Assembly (NCBI RefSeq): GCF_021538895.1
Contig: NZ_JADDRL010000003.1
Span: 140,001 to 204,000, forward strand
Direction of reading: 5' to 3'
From: Streptomyces olivochromogenes
Lineage (GTDB): Bacteria; Actinomycetota; Actinomycetes; Streptomycetales; Streptomycetaceae
DNA: 64,000 nucleotides
Position 1 is the stretch's first letter, and every line of letters begins with the position of its first letter. Positions 33,315-42,188 of this stretch are shown piece by piece. A program made the translations under genes and the position numbers. Below the pieces are notes generated by a model, which was given only the letters and a program-made list of their open reading frames with translations, ran no database searches and was not told where the DNA came from.

Positions 33315-34253
33315 ATGGTGATCATGACAACGACGTCGTCCCTCGCCTTTCTGCCGGTCCTGGAACGCATCGCGGAGGAGATCGAGCGGACGCCCGGCCG
33401 CGGGCGTCCCGCCGACTACATCCCGGCGCTCGCCGCCTGCGATCCGCGCCGCTTCGGCATGGCCGTCGCCGAACTGGACGGGACGGTGTACGGGGTGGGG
33501 GACTGGCGGCAGCCGTTCTCGACGCAGTCCATCACCAAGGTGTTCACCCTCGCCCTCGACCTGGCCCGCGAGGGCGACGAGCTCTGGGAGCACGTGGGCC
33601 GCGAGCCCTCCGGCAACCCGTTCAACTCCCTGATCCAGCTGGAGTACGAGAACGGCATCCCGCGCAACCCGTTCATCAACGCGGGCGCGCTCGTCGTCAC
33701 CGACCGGCTCCAGACCCGTACCGGCGACGCGGCCGGCGAACTGCTGGCCTTCCTGCGGACCGAGAGCGGCAACCCGGAGCTCGACTTCGACCAGGAGGTC
33801 GCCGCCTCGGAGACCGCGCACGGCGACCGCAACGCCGCGCTCGCCCACTTCATGGCCTCCTACGGCAACATCGACAACGACATCCCGGTCCTGCTCGACC
33901 AGTACTTCCGCCAGTGCTCCGTCGAGGCCTCCTGCGCCGACCTCGCCCTGGCCACCTCCTTCCTGGCCCGGCACGGCATCCGCGCCGACGGCACCCGGCT
34001 GCTGACCCGCAGCCAGGCCAAGCAGGTCAACGCGGTGATGCTGACCTGCGGGACGTACGACGCGGCGGGCGACTTCGCCTACCGCGTCGGGCTGCCCGGC
34101 AAGAGCGGGGTCGGCGGCGGGATCATCGCGGTCGTACCCGGGCGGTGCACGCTGTGCGTGTGGAGCCCCGGACTGGACGAACGCGGCAACTCCGTCGCGG
34201 GTGTGGCGGCCCTCGACCGGTTCACGACCCTGACCGGACTGTCCGTGTTCTGA
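33315..34253 (+). CDS. glsA: Glutaminase
   Basis: Role: L-glutamine to glutamate and ammonia. Seen: 312 aa, standard for bacterial GlsA; the serine-dependent SxxK motif FSTQSITKVF with Ser72 and Lys75, NPFINAGALVV, YGNIDNDIPVLLDQYFRQCS and GLPGKSGVGGGI. The first ATG is four bases after GGAGG; a second ATG three codons later (MTTTSS) is possible. It lies 50 bases after aspA and is followed by tandem hairpins, so it is likely the last gene of the amino-acid block. Confidence 0.95.
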   Translation: MVIMTTTSSLAFLPVLERIAEEIERTPGRGRPADYIPALAACDPRRFGMAVAELDGTVYGVGDWRQPFSTQSITKVFTLALDLAREGDELWEHVGREPSGNPFNSLIQLEYENGIPRNPFINAGALVVTDRLQTRTGDAAGELLAFLRTESGNPELDFDQEVAASETAHGDRNAALAHFMASYGNIDNDIPVLLDQYFRQCSVEASCADLALATSFLARHGIRADGTRLLTRSQAKQVNAVMLTCGTYDAAGDFAYRVGLPGKSGVGGGIIAVVPGRCTLCVWSPGLDERGNSVAGVAALDRFTTLTGLSVF

Positions 34254-34302
34254 GACCGGACTCACACTCCGGTCACGCGCAGGCCGCTCTCCAGAGGGCG
34301 GC
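34254..34302 (+). terminator. Double hairpin terminator after glsA
   Basis: First stem GACCGGA / TCCGGTC (34254-34274), starting one base after the TGA stop; second stem GCCGCTCT / AGGGCGGC (34283-34302) with one wobble. Confidence 0.7.
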
Positions 34303-34342
34303 ACGTCGCTTTCCGGCCACCCGGCCTTGACACGCTTTCCGA

Positions 34343-35746
34343 GTGTTGGCCATGGCTTTTCCCGTCGATCTCCGCCGCTGCCAGATACTGGGTCTGGCCG
34401 GTACCGCCTCTCTCGCCCTGGGCGGTGAGACGGCCGGAGCGCTACCCGTCCGGGAACTGCTGGCCCCCGCCTCCGCCCAACGGGCCCTCGGCCTGGTCGG
34501 GGTGTACTTCGGCGTCGTCCTGCTGATAGCGGCCTGGCTGCTGCTCGGACGCCTGGTCCGAGGCTCCGAGCCGCCGACCCCGCGCTCCCTGCTGCTCGTG
34601 CTCGGCGTCTGGGCGGCCCCGCTGCTGCTCGCGCCCCCGCTGTTCAGCCGGGACGTGTACAGCTACCTCGCGCAGGGCGCCATGGTCGACGCGCACATGG
34701 ACGTGTACGCGCACGGGCCGGCCCAGCTGGGCGGACCGCTGGCCGACGAGGTCGCCCCGGTCTGGCAGAACACCGCGGCCCCGTACGGCCCGGCTTTCCT
34801 CGCCGTGGCCTCCGCCCTGTCCGGCCTCACCCGCGGTGAACTGCCCGCGGGGCTCTTCGGGATGCGACTCGTCGCCCTCCTCGGGGTGGCGCTGATGGCG
34901 GCCGCCCTGCCCCGGCTGGCCCGGCACAGCGGCGCGGACCCGGCCGCCGCCCTGTGGCTGGGCGCCCTCAACCCGCTCGTCCTGCTGCACCTGGTCGCGG
35001 GCGCCCACAACGACGCGATCATGCTCGGGCTGCTCGGCGTCGGACTGGCCGCGGCCCTGGGCCGCTGGCCCGTCCTGGGCGCCGTCCTCGTCACCCTGGC
35101 CGCCCTGGTCAAGGCTCCCGCCGCGCTCGGCCTCCTCGCCGTCGTGGCGGTCCAGGCGCGCGCGGGCCGCCACCCGTTGCGCGCCGTCCTCACGACGACG
35201 GCCGCCGCCGCCGCGACCACCGTGGTGGCGACGGCCGTCGCCGGTACGGGCTACGGCTGGATCCGCGCCCTGGACACCCCGGTGTCCCCGCACAACTGGG
35301 CGCTCACCAGCCTGCTGGGCCGCGCCACCGGCGCGCTCCTCGACCACCTGGGCAGCGACCTCGCGCCGCTCGCCGTCCCGGCCTGGCACCTGCTGGGCCT
35401 CGCGGTCACCGCCGTCGCCGTCCTGTTCATATGGCTGCGGCTCCGCCTCAGACCGGTGTACGCCCTCGGCCTCAGTCTGCTGACGGTGGCCGTGTTCGGC
35501 CCGGCCATCCGCCCCTGGTACGTGCTGTGGGGGCTGTTCCTGATCGCGGCCGCCGCGCCCAACACGTCGGTACGACACCGGGTGGCGGCCCTGGCCGGAG
35601 TGCTCGCGCTCGCCGTCCTGCCGAGCGGAGGCCCCGCCGACACGGGGCAACTGGTGCTCGCCGTCTCCGGAGGTGTCCTCGGCGTGGTCGTCCTGTGGCA
35701 GGCCCATCAGGCGGCGCAGGCCCCGGCGCTGGGACGGACGGCATGA
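34343..35746 (+). CDS. Polyprenol-phosphate-mannose-dependent mannosyltransferase (MptB-like)
   Basis: Role in the family: MptB/MptA add alpha-1,6-mannose to lipoglycans from polyprenyl-phosphate mannose at the membrane. Seen: 467 aa with about 11 transmembrane segments and the GT-C loop motif FSRDVYSYLAQGAMV (the Arg-Asp pair after the first segments), YGPAFLAVASALSG and NPLVLLHLVAGAHNDA. A GTG at 34343 or ATG at 34352 can start it. It overlaps the next glycosyltransferase by four bases (ATGA), so the two are co-translated, probably for one envelope glycan. Streptomyces lacks mycobacterial lipoarabinomannan, so the acceptor is uncertain. Confidence 0.78.
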   Translation: MLAMAFPVDLRRCQILGLAGTASLALGGETAGALPVRELLAPASAQRALGLVGVYFGVVLLIAAWLLLGRLVRGSEPPTPRSLLLVLGVWAAPLLLAPPLFSRDVYSYLAQGAMVDAHMDVYAHGPAQLGGPLADEVAPVWQNTAAPYGPAFLAVASALSGLTRGELPAGLFGMRLVALLGVALMAAALPRLARHSGADPAAALWLGALNPLVLLHLVAGAHNDAIMLGLLGVGLAAALGRWPVLGAVLVTLAALVKAPAALGLLAVVAVQARAGRHPLRAVLTTTAAAAATTVVATAVAGTGYGWIRALDTPVSPHNWALTSLLGRATGALLDHLGSDLAPLAVPAWHLLGLAVTAVAVLFIWLRLRLRPVYALGLSLLTVAVFGPAIRPWYVLWGLFLIAAAAPNTSVRHRVAALAGVLALAVLPSGGPADTGQLVLAVSGGVLGVVVLWQAHQAAQAPALGRTA

Positions 35747-36960
35747 GCGGGCCCCGCACCGAACGAGGGCGCCTGGCCCTCGTCCTCGTCCTCGCCGCCG
35801 CCGTCGCGGCCTTCACGGCGACCGTGCCGCTGCTGCGCGACTGGTTCGACCTGCGCGTCTACTACGGGACCGTGGACGCCTGGGCCCACCACGGCGGCCG
35901 CATCTACGACTACCTGGTGCCCGGGACGACGTACGGCTTCACCTACCCGCCGTTCGCCGCGGTCGGCATGCTGCCGATGGCGGTGCTGGGCTGGCACGCG
36001 GCGGTCGTGGTGGCGCTGCTGCTCAACCTGGTCGCGCTGGCCGTGGCCCTGCGCGTGCTGGCCGGACCCGAGTGGCGCCGGTACGGCTGGTACGGCTGGT
36101 CCCTGGCCGCCTGCGCCCTCGCGCTGTTCGAGCCGCTCCGCGACACCTTCAGCTTCGGCCAGGTGAACGTCCTGCTGCTGGCGCTGGTGCTGGGCGACTG
36201 TCTGCTGCTGGCGACCGGGCGGGGCCGCTGGGCGGGCGCCGGGATCGGGCTCGCCGCCGCGATCAAGCTCACCCCGGCCGTCTTCATCGGACTGCTGCTG
36301 CTCGCCCGCCGGTGGCGGGCCGCCGCTGTCGCCACCGCCGTGGCGATCGGCGCGACGGCGCTCGCTGCCTGGGTCGATCCGGGAGCCTCGCGCTTCTACT
36401 GGACCAAGGCGCTGTGGGACACCAGCCGGGTGGGCCGGCTCGACTACGTCTCCAACCAGTCGCTGCAGGGCGTGCTGGCCCGGCTGGGGGAACCCGGCCG
36501 CCCGTTCTGGGCGACGGCCGTCCTGCTCGTCCTGTGCGTGTGGGCGTGGCGGGTGCACCGGGCCGTGGAGGCGGAGGACTGGATCGCCGCGTTCGCGCTC
36601 ACCGGTCTGACGGCCTGTCTGATCAGCCCGATCACCTGGGTGCACCACCTGGTGTGGCTGCTGCCGTCCTTCGCCGTGCTGGTCCGCGCGGGCCACGCGC
36701 GGGTCGCGGGCGTCCTGTACGCGCTGATGTGCACCAGTGTGGTGTGGCTCTGGTTCGAGAACGCGGGCGGCATCGACGGGTTCCTCGGCAGCAACACGTA
36801 CACGTGGATCACGCTGGGGCTGCTGCTGGGGCTGCCGACGGGTCAGTCGCGCGACGCCCTGCCGCTCTTGCCCCGCAGCGCCAGCACCAGCGCTCCGGCG
36901 CCGAGCCCGGCGGCGCCGGCGATGACGCCGGTGTCGGGCCAGTCGGACTCCCCGTCCTGA
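35743..36960 (+). CDS. GT87-family membrane mannosyltransferase
   Basis: Seen: 405 aa, about nine transmembrane segments; LLRDWFDLRVYYGTVDAW and TYGFTYPPFAAVGM at the N-terminus (the Asp-rich first periplasmic loop of GT-C enzymes), FSFGQVNVLLLALVLGDC, and KLTPAVFIGLLLLARR. Family role: alpha-1,2-mannosyltransferase using polyprenyl-phosphate-mannose. ATGA overlap with the MptB-like gene. Odd: its last 118 bases, encoding a Ser/Pro/Ala-rich tail (SASTSAPAPSPAAPAM), overlap the end of the convergent D,D-carboxypeptidase gene. Most homologues would end near the last membrane segment, so the tail may be dispensable. Confidence 0.8.
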   Translation: MSGPRTERGRLALVLVLAAAVAAFTATVPLLRDWFDLRVYYGTVDAWAHHGGRIYDYLVPGTTYGFTYPPFAAVGMLPMAVLGWHAAVVVALLLNLVALAVALRVLAGPEWRRYGWYGWSLAACALALFEPLRDTFSFGQVNVLLLALVLGDCLLLATGRGRWAGAGIGLAAAIKLTPAVFIGLLLLARRWRAAAVATAVAIGATALAAWVDPGASRFYWTKALWDTSRVGRLDYVSNQSLQGVLARLGEPGRPFWATAVLLVLCVWAWRVHRAVEAEDWIAAFALTGLTACLISPITWVHHLVWLLPSFAVLVRAGHARVAGVLYALMCTSVVWLWFENAGGIDGFLGSNTYTWITLGLLLGLPTGQSRDALPLLPRSASTSAPAPSPAAPAMTPVSGQSDSPS

Positions 36961-37985
36961 CCGGTCGTCGCGGCGGCCGCCACCGCCGCGGCGGCGCTGG
37001 GCCGGGCCGCGCTGCGCAGGCCGTCCAGCGAGCCCACCGGTTCGACGCGGCCGGCCGCCCCGAAGCCCCAGTCCAGCAGCCCGCGGGCCTCCTCGTAGAC
37101 GGTCAGCCCGCCGTCCTCCTGGGGGTTCATCACCGTGACCACGAGTGTGCGTCCGCCGCGGCGGGCGGCGGCGACGAGCGTGTTGCCGGCCTCGCTGGTG
37201 TAGCCGTTCTTGATGCCGATCAGACCCGGGTACCGCGCCACGCCGTCCTCGCCGGTCAGCAGCCGGTTGGTGTTCTCGATGCCGAACGTCCCCGCCTCGC
37301 CGGGGAACTGGGCCGAGGCGGTGGAGCAGTAGCGGGCGAAGTCCGGGTTGCGCAGCCCGGCCCTGCCGAAGACGGCCAGGTCGTAGGCCGAGGAGACCTG
37401 GTCGGGCGCGTCGTAGCCGTCCGGGGAGACGACATGGGTGTCGCGGGCGCCCAGGTCGCGGGCCTTGGCCTGCATCCGGGTCACCGTGGTGTGCCAGCCG
37501 CCGTTGAGGGAGGCCAGCACGTGCACGGCGTCGTTGCCGGAGCTCAGGAAGACTCCCCGCCACAGGTCGGCCACCCGGTAGGTGTGCCCCTCTTCGACGC
37601 CGACCAGGCTGCTGCCTTCGCCGACACCCGCCAGCTCCTCCGCCCGCACCGTGTGCTGGATGCCGCCGGGCAGGGTCGGGAGCACGGTGAGGGCGAACAG
37701 GGTCTTCAGCGTGCTGGCCGGAGGCAGCTTGCGGTGCGCGTCGTGCGCGGCCAGCACGTCGCCGGTGCCGGCGTCGGCCACCAGCCACGACAGCGCGGAG
37801 ACGTCCGGGACCTCCGGCGCCCCGGGCAGTGGCCTGACCTGCGTACCGGACCGGTAGAGGACCGACGGCTGCGGCACCGTCGCCCCGGTGCGGGGGCCGG
37901 CGGCGGCGGGCGTGATCATCAGGACGCCCGCCACCCCGAGGGCACAGGCCGACACGAGCACCCGGGAAGAGAATCCGATCGTCAT
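36843..37985 (-). CDS. dacA-like: D-alanyl-D-alanine carboxypeptidase (penicillin-binding protein 5 family)
   Basis: Role: trims the terminal D-Ala of peptidoglycan stem peptides outside the membrane. Seen: 380 aa; signal peptide to about residue 30 (VSACALGVAGVLM...PAAAG), SxxK motif Ser91-Lys94 (PASTLKT), SGN motif at 149-151 and the third motif as Lys259-Asn-Gly (IGIKNGYTSEAGNT) rather than KTG. The C-terminus has WPDTG, a hydrophobic stretch and a basic tail RGKSGRASRD, so it is anchored by a tail helix; WPDTG only loosely resembles a sortase site. Its 3' end overlaps the convergent glycosyltransferase gene by 118 bases. Confidence 0.92.
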   Translation of the reverse strand: MTIGFSSRVLVSACALGVAGVLMITPAAAGPRTGATVPQPSVLYRSGTQVRPLPGAPEVPDVSALSWLVADAGTGDVLAAHDAHRKLPPASTLKTLFALTVLPTLPGGIQHTVRAEELAGVGEGSSLVGVEEGHTYRVADLWRGVFLSSGNDAVHVLASLNGGWHTTVTRMQAKARDLGARDTHVVSPDGYDAPDQVSSAYDLAVFGRAGLRNPDFARYCSTASAQFPGEAGTFGIENTNRLLTGEDGVARYPGLIGIKNGYTSEAGNTLVAAARRGGRTLVVTVMNPQEDGGLTVYEEARGLLDWGFGAAGRVEPVGSLDGLRSAARPSAAAAVAAAATTGQDGESDWPDTGVIAGAAGLGAGALVLALRGKSGRASRD

Positions 37986-38163
37986 ATGATCAACCTAGAA
38001 ACGGAGTCGTCGTGCGGCGCGGTGCCCGGGCCGGACGGTGGACGCGAGCAACCCGGATGCCGCACTGACGGCGCGGGACGCGGGGCCGCATCGGGTGCGA
38101 CCGCCGTCATCACTCCCTAGGCTCGGCGTTGCCGTACCGATGCCTGTGAGGTGGAGTGTCCTC

Positions 38164-38769
38164 ATGACCACAGCCCGGGACCTGACGTTCACCGCCATGG
38201 ACGTGTCGCCCAGCCGCCCCGTGGAACAGGGGGACCTGTCGCTCGCGCTGGCGGGCGCCGAGCTGATCGACCTCCTCACCGGCGAGGCCGTCACGCTGGA
38301 GGACGACCTGATCGTGCCCGGTATGCGGGTGGCCACGGCCGACCGTCTGCTGGGGCAGGCCGACGAGGCGCTGGTCCGGGAGCGGCCGCATGAGTCGGTC
38401 GAGGACTGGCTGTGGCGCCGGGGCCGTGGCCTGGCCTCGGCGTATGTGGCCGCCTTCGAGAAGGAGGGGCAGCTGGCGCGGCAGCGGCACCGCTGGCTGC
38501 CGTTCCGGGAGGGGCGCACGGAACTGGCCGACTCGCCCGACCGCCACGCGGCGGCGCAGCGGTGGGCCTCGCGGGAGCCCGTCCTGGTGGCCCTGGCGGC
38601 GGCTGTCGGGATCGGTGAGAAGACAACCGGGGACACTTCGGGGGTGGAGAACGCGGACGTGGAGACCGTGCTCGCCACGGTCGACGACGCGCTCCTGGAA
38701 CTGGAGGCCGTACGGCAGCGGCGCGCCATCGAGAAGGCCGCCTTCGACAACGTCTGGCGCGGCGAGTGA
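38164..38769 (+). CDS. GPP34 (GOLPH3-like) family protein
   Basis: Seen: 201 aa, DLSLALAGAELIDLLTGEAVTLEDD near the N-terminus and a helical C-terminal half ending LEAVRQRRAIEKAAFDNVW. This matches the GPP34 family, common in several copies in Streptomyces; the eukaryotic homologue binds phosphatidylinositol-4-phosphate on Golgi membranes. The bacterial role is unknown. A -10-like TAGGCT lies at 38118-38123. No operon partner. Confidence 0.82.
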   Translation: MTTARDLTFTAMDVSPSRPVEQGDLSLALAGAELIDLLTGEAVTLEDDLIVPGMRVATADRLLGQADEALVRERPHESVEDWLWRRGRGLASAYVAAFEKEGQLARQRHRWLPFREGRTELADSPDRHAAAQRWASREPVLVALAAAVGIGEKTTGDTSGVENADVETVLATVDDALLELEAVRQRRAIEKAAFDNVWRGE

Positions 38770-39039
38770 CGGGCGGGCCCACCTCCCGGCCCGGTGCGCC
38801 GACGGCCTGGTCCTGAACGGGCGGTGAACTTCGCGGGCCCCAACCGCCGTGCTGTGGCGCGAATTGACGAGTGAGTCGCGGGAGTCGTACGTTCCCCGCG
38901 TCTTCGTCGACCACGCAACGGTGGGTGCTTCGCCATCGCCATGGGGGTGGCGGCAGGTCTTGCCCGTCGTCAGCGGGTGTCGCGCACGGCGCCGGTACCG
39001 CCCCGGCCACCACGACGTCATCGGCCGCGCCGGTCCGGC

Positions 39040-39911
39040 CCGCGGCGCCCGCGCGGTTCGCCCACCCGGGAGTGCTCAACAGCCGGGCACAGCTGGACTG
39101 TCGAGCGCGGCAGCGGTTCCCGCCCCGACCTGGGGTGTTCGGACGAGCGGCAGGACGCCGTGGCCGCCTACACGGACGCGCTGATCCGGTACGTCGGCCG
39201 GGACACCCGGTACGCCAGGAAGGCGATCGAGATCATGGACGCCTGGTCGGCCAGGATCAAGGACCACACCAACAGCAACGCCCCCCTGCAGACCGGCTGG
39301 GCGGGCTCGGTCTGGCCGCGCGCGGCCGAGATCGTCAAGTACGCCTACACCGGCGGCTGGTCGAACCAGCCCCGCTTCGCGAAGATGCTCCGCGAGGTGT
39401 ACCTGCCCAAGGTGATCGCCGGTGCGCCGAAGAAGAACGGCAACTGGGAACTGATCATGATGGACGCCGCCGTCGGCATCTCCGTCCACCTGGACGACAG
39501 GGCCAGTTACGGCAAGGCGGTCTCCCTGCCACGTTCGCCGACGGCCTGGCGCAGGAGACCTGCCGGGACTTCGGGCACACGGGCTGGGGCATCGCGGCCG
39601 CCGCGCACGTCGTGGAGACCTCCCGTATCCAGGGCCAGGACCTCTATCCGCAGGTGAAGGACCGGCTGCGGTACGCGCTCGGCTTCCACACCAAGTACGA
39701 GCTCGGCGCGGCGGTCCCGTCCTGGCTGTGCGGCGGCACGCTGCACACCGGCCTGGGACCGGTGACCGAGGTCGCCTACAACGCGCTGCACAACCGCATG
39801 GGCGTGGCCATGGACAACACCCGCCGTTTCACCGAGGCGCACCGCCCCTCGGGAACGGACGGCTACTTCGTGGCCTGGGAGACACTGACCCACGCCGACA
39901 ACCCCAAGTAG
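39040..39911 (+). pseudogene. Decayed alginate/polysaccharide lyase gene
   Basis: Seen: pieces of one alginate-lyase-family protein lie in three successive frames. AHPGVLNSRAQLD comes first (from about 39055), then, after a lost segment, CSDERQDAVAAYTDALIRYVG through DHTNSNAPLQTGWAGS and AEIVKYAYTGGW to about 39520, and finally ATFADGLAQETCRDFGHTGWG to the stop at 39911. The joins near 39100 and 39525 each lack residues present in intact family members, as recalled. No single start produces the whole protein. The C-terminal part could still be translated as a fragment. The intact enzyme would be a secreted uronate-polysaccharide lyase. Confidence 0.8.
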
Positions 39912-39936
39912 GCCCGGACGCAGGCGAAATCCCCGG

Positions 39937-41082
39937 CTAGCCGGTCGGCAGCGTCGGCTGCACGCGGCGCAGGAACGTGGCGTTGTCGGGGGTTTCGCGC
40001 ATCCGCTCCAGCAGGGTTTCCAGGTTCGCCGGGCCGCCGTCCCGGGAGCGCAGCGCGCGGCGCAGGCCCCGGGCGACCGCCAACTCGGCCGGGGACAGCA
40101 GGAGTTCCTCGCGGCGGGTACCGGACGCGTCGAGGTCGACGGCCGGGAACAACCGGCGGGAGGCCGCCTCCCGGTCCAGGCGCAGCTCCATGTTGCCGGT
40201 GCTCTTGAGCTCCTCGAAGTAGAAGCCGTCGGCGCGCGAGCCGGTGTCCACCAGGGCGGTGGCGAGGATCGTGAGCGAGCCGCCCTCCTCGGCGTGGCGG
40301 GCGGCGCCGAAGAACCGCTTGGGGCCGAGCAGCGCCGTCGCGTCGACACCGCCGCTGAGGGTGCGGCCACCGGCGGCGGCCGCGTTGTTGTGGGCCCGGC
40401 ACAGCCGGGTCAGGGAGTCGAGCAGGATGACGACGTCCTCGCCGTCCTCGACGAGCCGCTTGGCCCGTTCGACGACGAGCTCCGCGAGCGCGATGTGCTG
40501 CTTGGGCGCCCGGTCGAAGGTGGAGGCGTACACCTCGCCGCGCACGGAGCGCCGCATCTCGGTGACCTCCTCGGGGCGTTCGTCGAGCAGCACCACCATC
40601 AGGCGGCACTCGGGGTGGTTGCCGGCGACGGCCGCCGCGATCTGCTGGAGCAGCACGGTCTTGCCGGTCTTGGGCGGGGCCACGACGAGCCCGCGCTGGC
40701 CCTTGCCGACCGGAGCGAACAGGTCGGTGACGCGTCCGGCCAGGCCCGATGCCGGGTGTTCCAGACGGATCCGCTCGCGAGGGTGCAGGGGAGTGAGGTC
40801 GCGGAAGTGGCGGCGGCCGCGGAGTTCGTCGGGCGTACGCCCGTTGACGCGCGCGACCTCGGTGAGGGAGCGCTGCGGCCCGCGGACGCCCTCGACGAGG
40901 TCGCCCTTGCGCAGGCCGTGCCGGCGGATCAGCGCGGGGCCGACCTGTGGATCGGAGGGGGAGGGCAGGCAGTTCGCGGCGCGCAGCTGTCCCTTCCCGT
41001 TCGCGTCGATGTCGAGGACACCGGTGACGAGCCGGGGCGCCGACTGCTGCTCCACCTGAGGGTGTTCGAGTGTGGCGGTCAT
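39937..41082 (-). CDS. rho-like: Compact Rho-type transcription termination factor (paralogue)
   Basis: Role: hexameric RNA-dependent ATPase that ends transcription. Seen: 381 aa. The N-terminal RNA-binding OB fold includes GVLDIDANGKGQLR and SPSDPQVGPALIRRHGL; Walker A is APPKTGKT (Lys141), Walker B VVILLDSLTRLCRAHN (Asp222), the Q-loop SGGVDATALLGPKRFFGAAR, plus LLDERPEEVTEM. The housekeeping actinobacterial Rho is much longer because of a basic, disordered insert; this copy lacks it entirely. Start ATG MTATLEHPQV, with AAGGA six bases upstream. Divergent from the YCII gene. Could modulate termination under stress or resist Rho inhibitors such as bicyclomycin; both are inference. Confidence 0.88.
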   Translation of the reverse strand: MTATLEHPQVEQQSAPRLVTGVLDIDANGKGQLRAANCLPSPSDPQVGPALIRRHGLRKGDLVEGVRGPQRSLTEVARVNGRTPDELRGRRHFRDLTPLHPRERIRLEHPASGLAGRVTDLFAPVGKGQRGLVVAPPKTGKTVLLQQIAAAVAGNHPECRLMVVLLDERPEEVTEMRRSVRGEVYASTFDRAPKQHIALAELVVERAKRLVEDGEDVVILLDSLTRLCRAHNNAAAAGGRTLSGGVDATALLGPKRFFGAARHAEEGGSLTILATALVDTGSRADGFYFEELKSTGNMELRLDREAASRRLFPAVDLDASGTRREELLLSPAELAVARGLRRALRSRDGGPANLETLLERMRETPDNATFLRRVQPTLPTG

Positions 41083-41453
41083 GGACGGTCCTTTCACGGA
41101 CGGATGGCATGAGAAAGAGGGGGAAGGGGCCGCGAGCGGGAGGCGTACGGACGTGCCTCCGGGCGGCGGGAACGTCACCTCGGACAAGAGGTGTTGTGGG
41201 AAGACCAACGCGCCTGGCCGTTCGAGACGACGGCCGGATCAGCGCGATGAGGGAGAAACTGGCACCGGCGCCCACAGGGGGGCGTGCACAAGTGCTGACC
41301 GCAGAGTACCACTCGACCGAGCGGCATGTCCGCGAACACGTCAACACGTCAACACGGCGTCCGCGCGGCCTATTCCGTTCCGGCGGGGTGTCGATCCGGC
41401 CCGGCCCCGTTCGTCGGTGGGATGTAGGAAGCTCAGGAACACCGGGAGGAACG
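41083..41453. promoter_or_regulatory. Divergent intergenic region (Rho-like / YCII genes)
   Basis: 371 bases without a gene. It contains the short direct repeat AACACGTC at about 41335-41350 (two and a half copies) and a run of CA-rich, less G-rich sequence near 41280-41350 that could be Rho-responsive, as rho genes often regulate themselves; no strong promoter consensus was found. Confidence 0.3.
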
Positions 41454-42188
41454 ATGAAGTACATGCTGCTCGTCTGCGGCGACGACACCGCCGACGCCTC
41501 GGCGATGCCGCCCGTCGAACCGTGGGTCGAGGAACTCGGCGACCGCCGGGTGCGTCTGCACGGCCACCGGCTGCGGCGGCCCGCCGAGGCCGTGACCGTG
41601 CGGGTGCGCGGCGGCGAGGTGCTGCGCACCGACGGCCCGTTCGCCGAGACGAAGGAGTACGTCGCCGGCTTCGACGTCCTGGAGTGCGACAGCCTGGAGG
41701 AGGCCCTCGAGGCCGCCGCCAAGCACCCGGTGGCGACCGTCGGGGCCATGGAGGTCCGGCCGTTCTGGGACGACGTGGACGCGCGGGAGGAGATCCGCCG
41801 GCTCGACGAGGAACTGACCGAGGCGGCCCGCGAGCGCGACGTCGACCGGCTGCTCTCCTGCTACACCCCCGACGTCGCGGCGTTCCACCTCGCCGACGGC
41901 CGGCCGCTGCACGGGCTCGACGCCTTCCGCAAGAGCGTCGAGGAGGTCTTCGCCGACGTCACCGGACCCGTGACCCGCGAGGTGCTGGAGTTCCACCTCC
42001 AGGTGGACGAGAGCATCGCCTTCGCCCACGCGCTCGTCCGCGTCCGCGCCACCCGGACGGACGGGGAGCCGCTGGACGAGCTGCTGCGGGTCACCACCGG
42101 CTACCGCGACGTCGGACCGAAGTGGCTCATCGCCCACGAACACGTGTCCGTCCCGCTCGGCGCCCGCACCCGTCAGGAGCGGTCATGA
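41454..42188 (+). CDS. YCII domain fused to SnoaL/DUF4440-like domain
   Basis: Seen: 244 aa. Residues 1-105 are a YCII-related domain (MKYMLLVCGDDT, VLRTDGPFAETKEYVAGFDVLE); residues about 110-244 are a SnoaL/NTF2-like domain (LDEELTEAARERDVDRLLSCYTPD, HGLDAFRKSVEEVF, WLIAHEHVSVPL). Such pairs usually occur beside ECF sigma factors of the SigJ/ECF41 type, where SnoaL domains regulate sigma, but no sigma factor is visible here. Strong GGGAGGA ribosome site. The stop overlaps the start of a truncated second YCII gene (ATGA). Confidence 0.8.
   Translation: MKYMLLVCGDDTADASAMPPVEPWVEELGDRRVRLHGHRLRRPAEAVTVRVRGGEVLRTDGPFAETKEYVAGFDVLECDSLEEALEAAAKHPVATVGAMEVRPFWDDVDAREEIRRLDEELTEAARERDVDRLLSCYTPDVAAFHLADGRPLHGLDAFRKSVEEVFADVTGPVTREVLEFHLQVDESIAFAHALVRVRATRTDGEPLDELLRVTTGYRDVGPKWLIAHEHVSVPLGARTRQERS

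Noticed and set aside
36843..36950. LPxTG-type sortase signal in the carboxypeptidase
   Set aside because: The motif is WPDTG, without the leading Leu/Ala; a tail-anchor helix is a simpler reading.
38941..39657. A complete lyase gene in this frame
   Set aside because: Its N-terminal third has no family resemblance and the catalytic C-terminal part continues in another frame.
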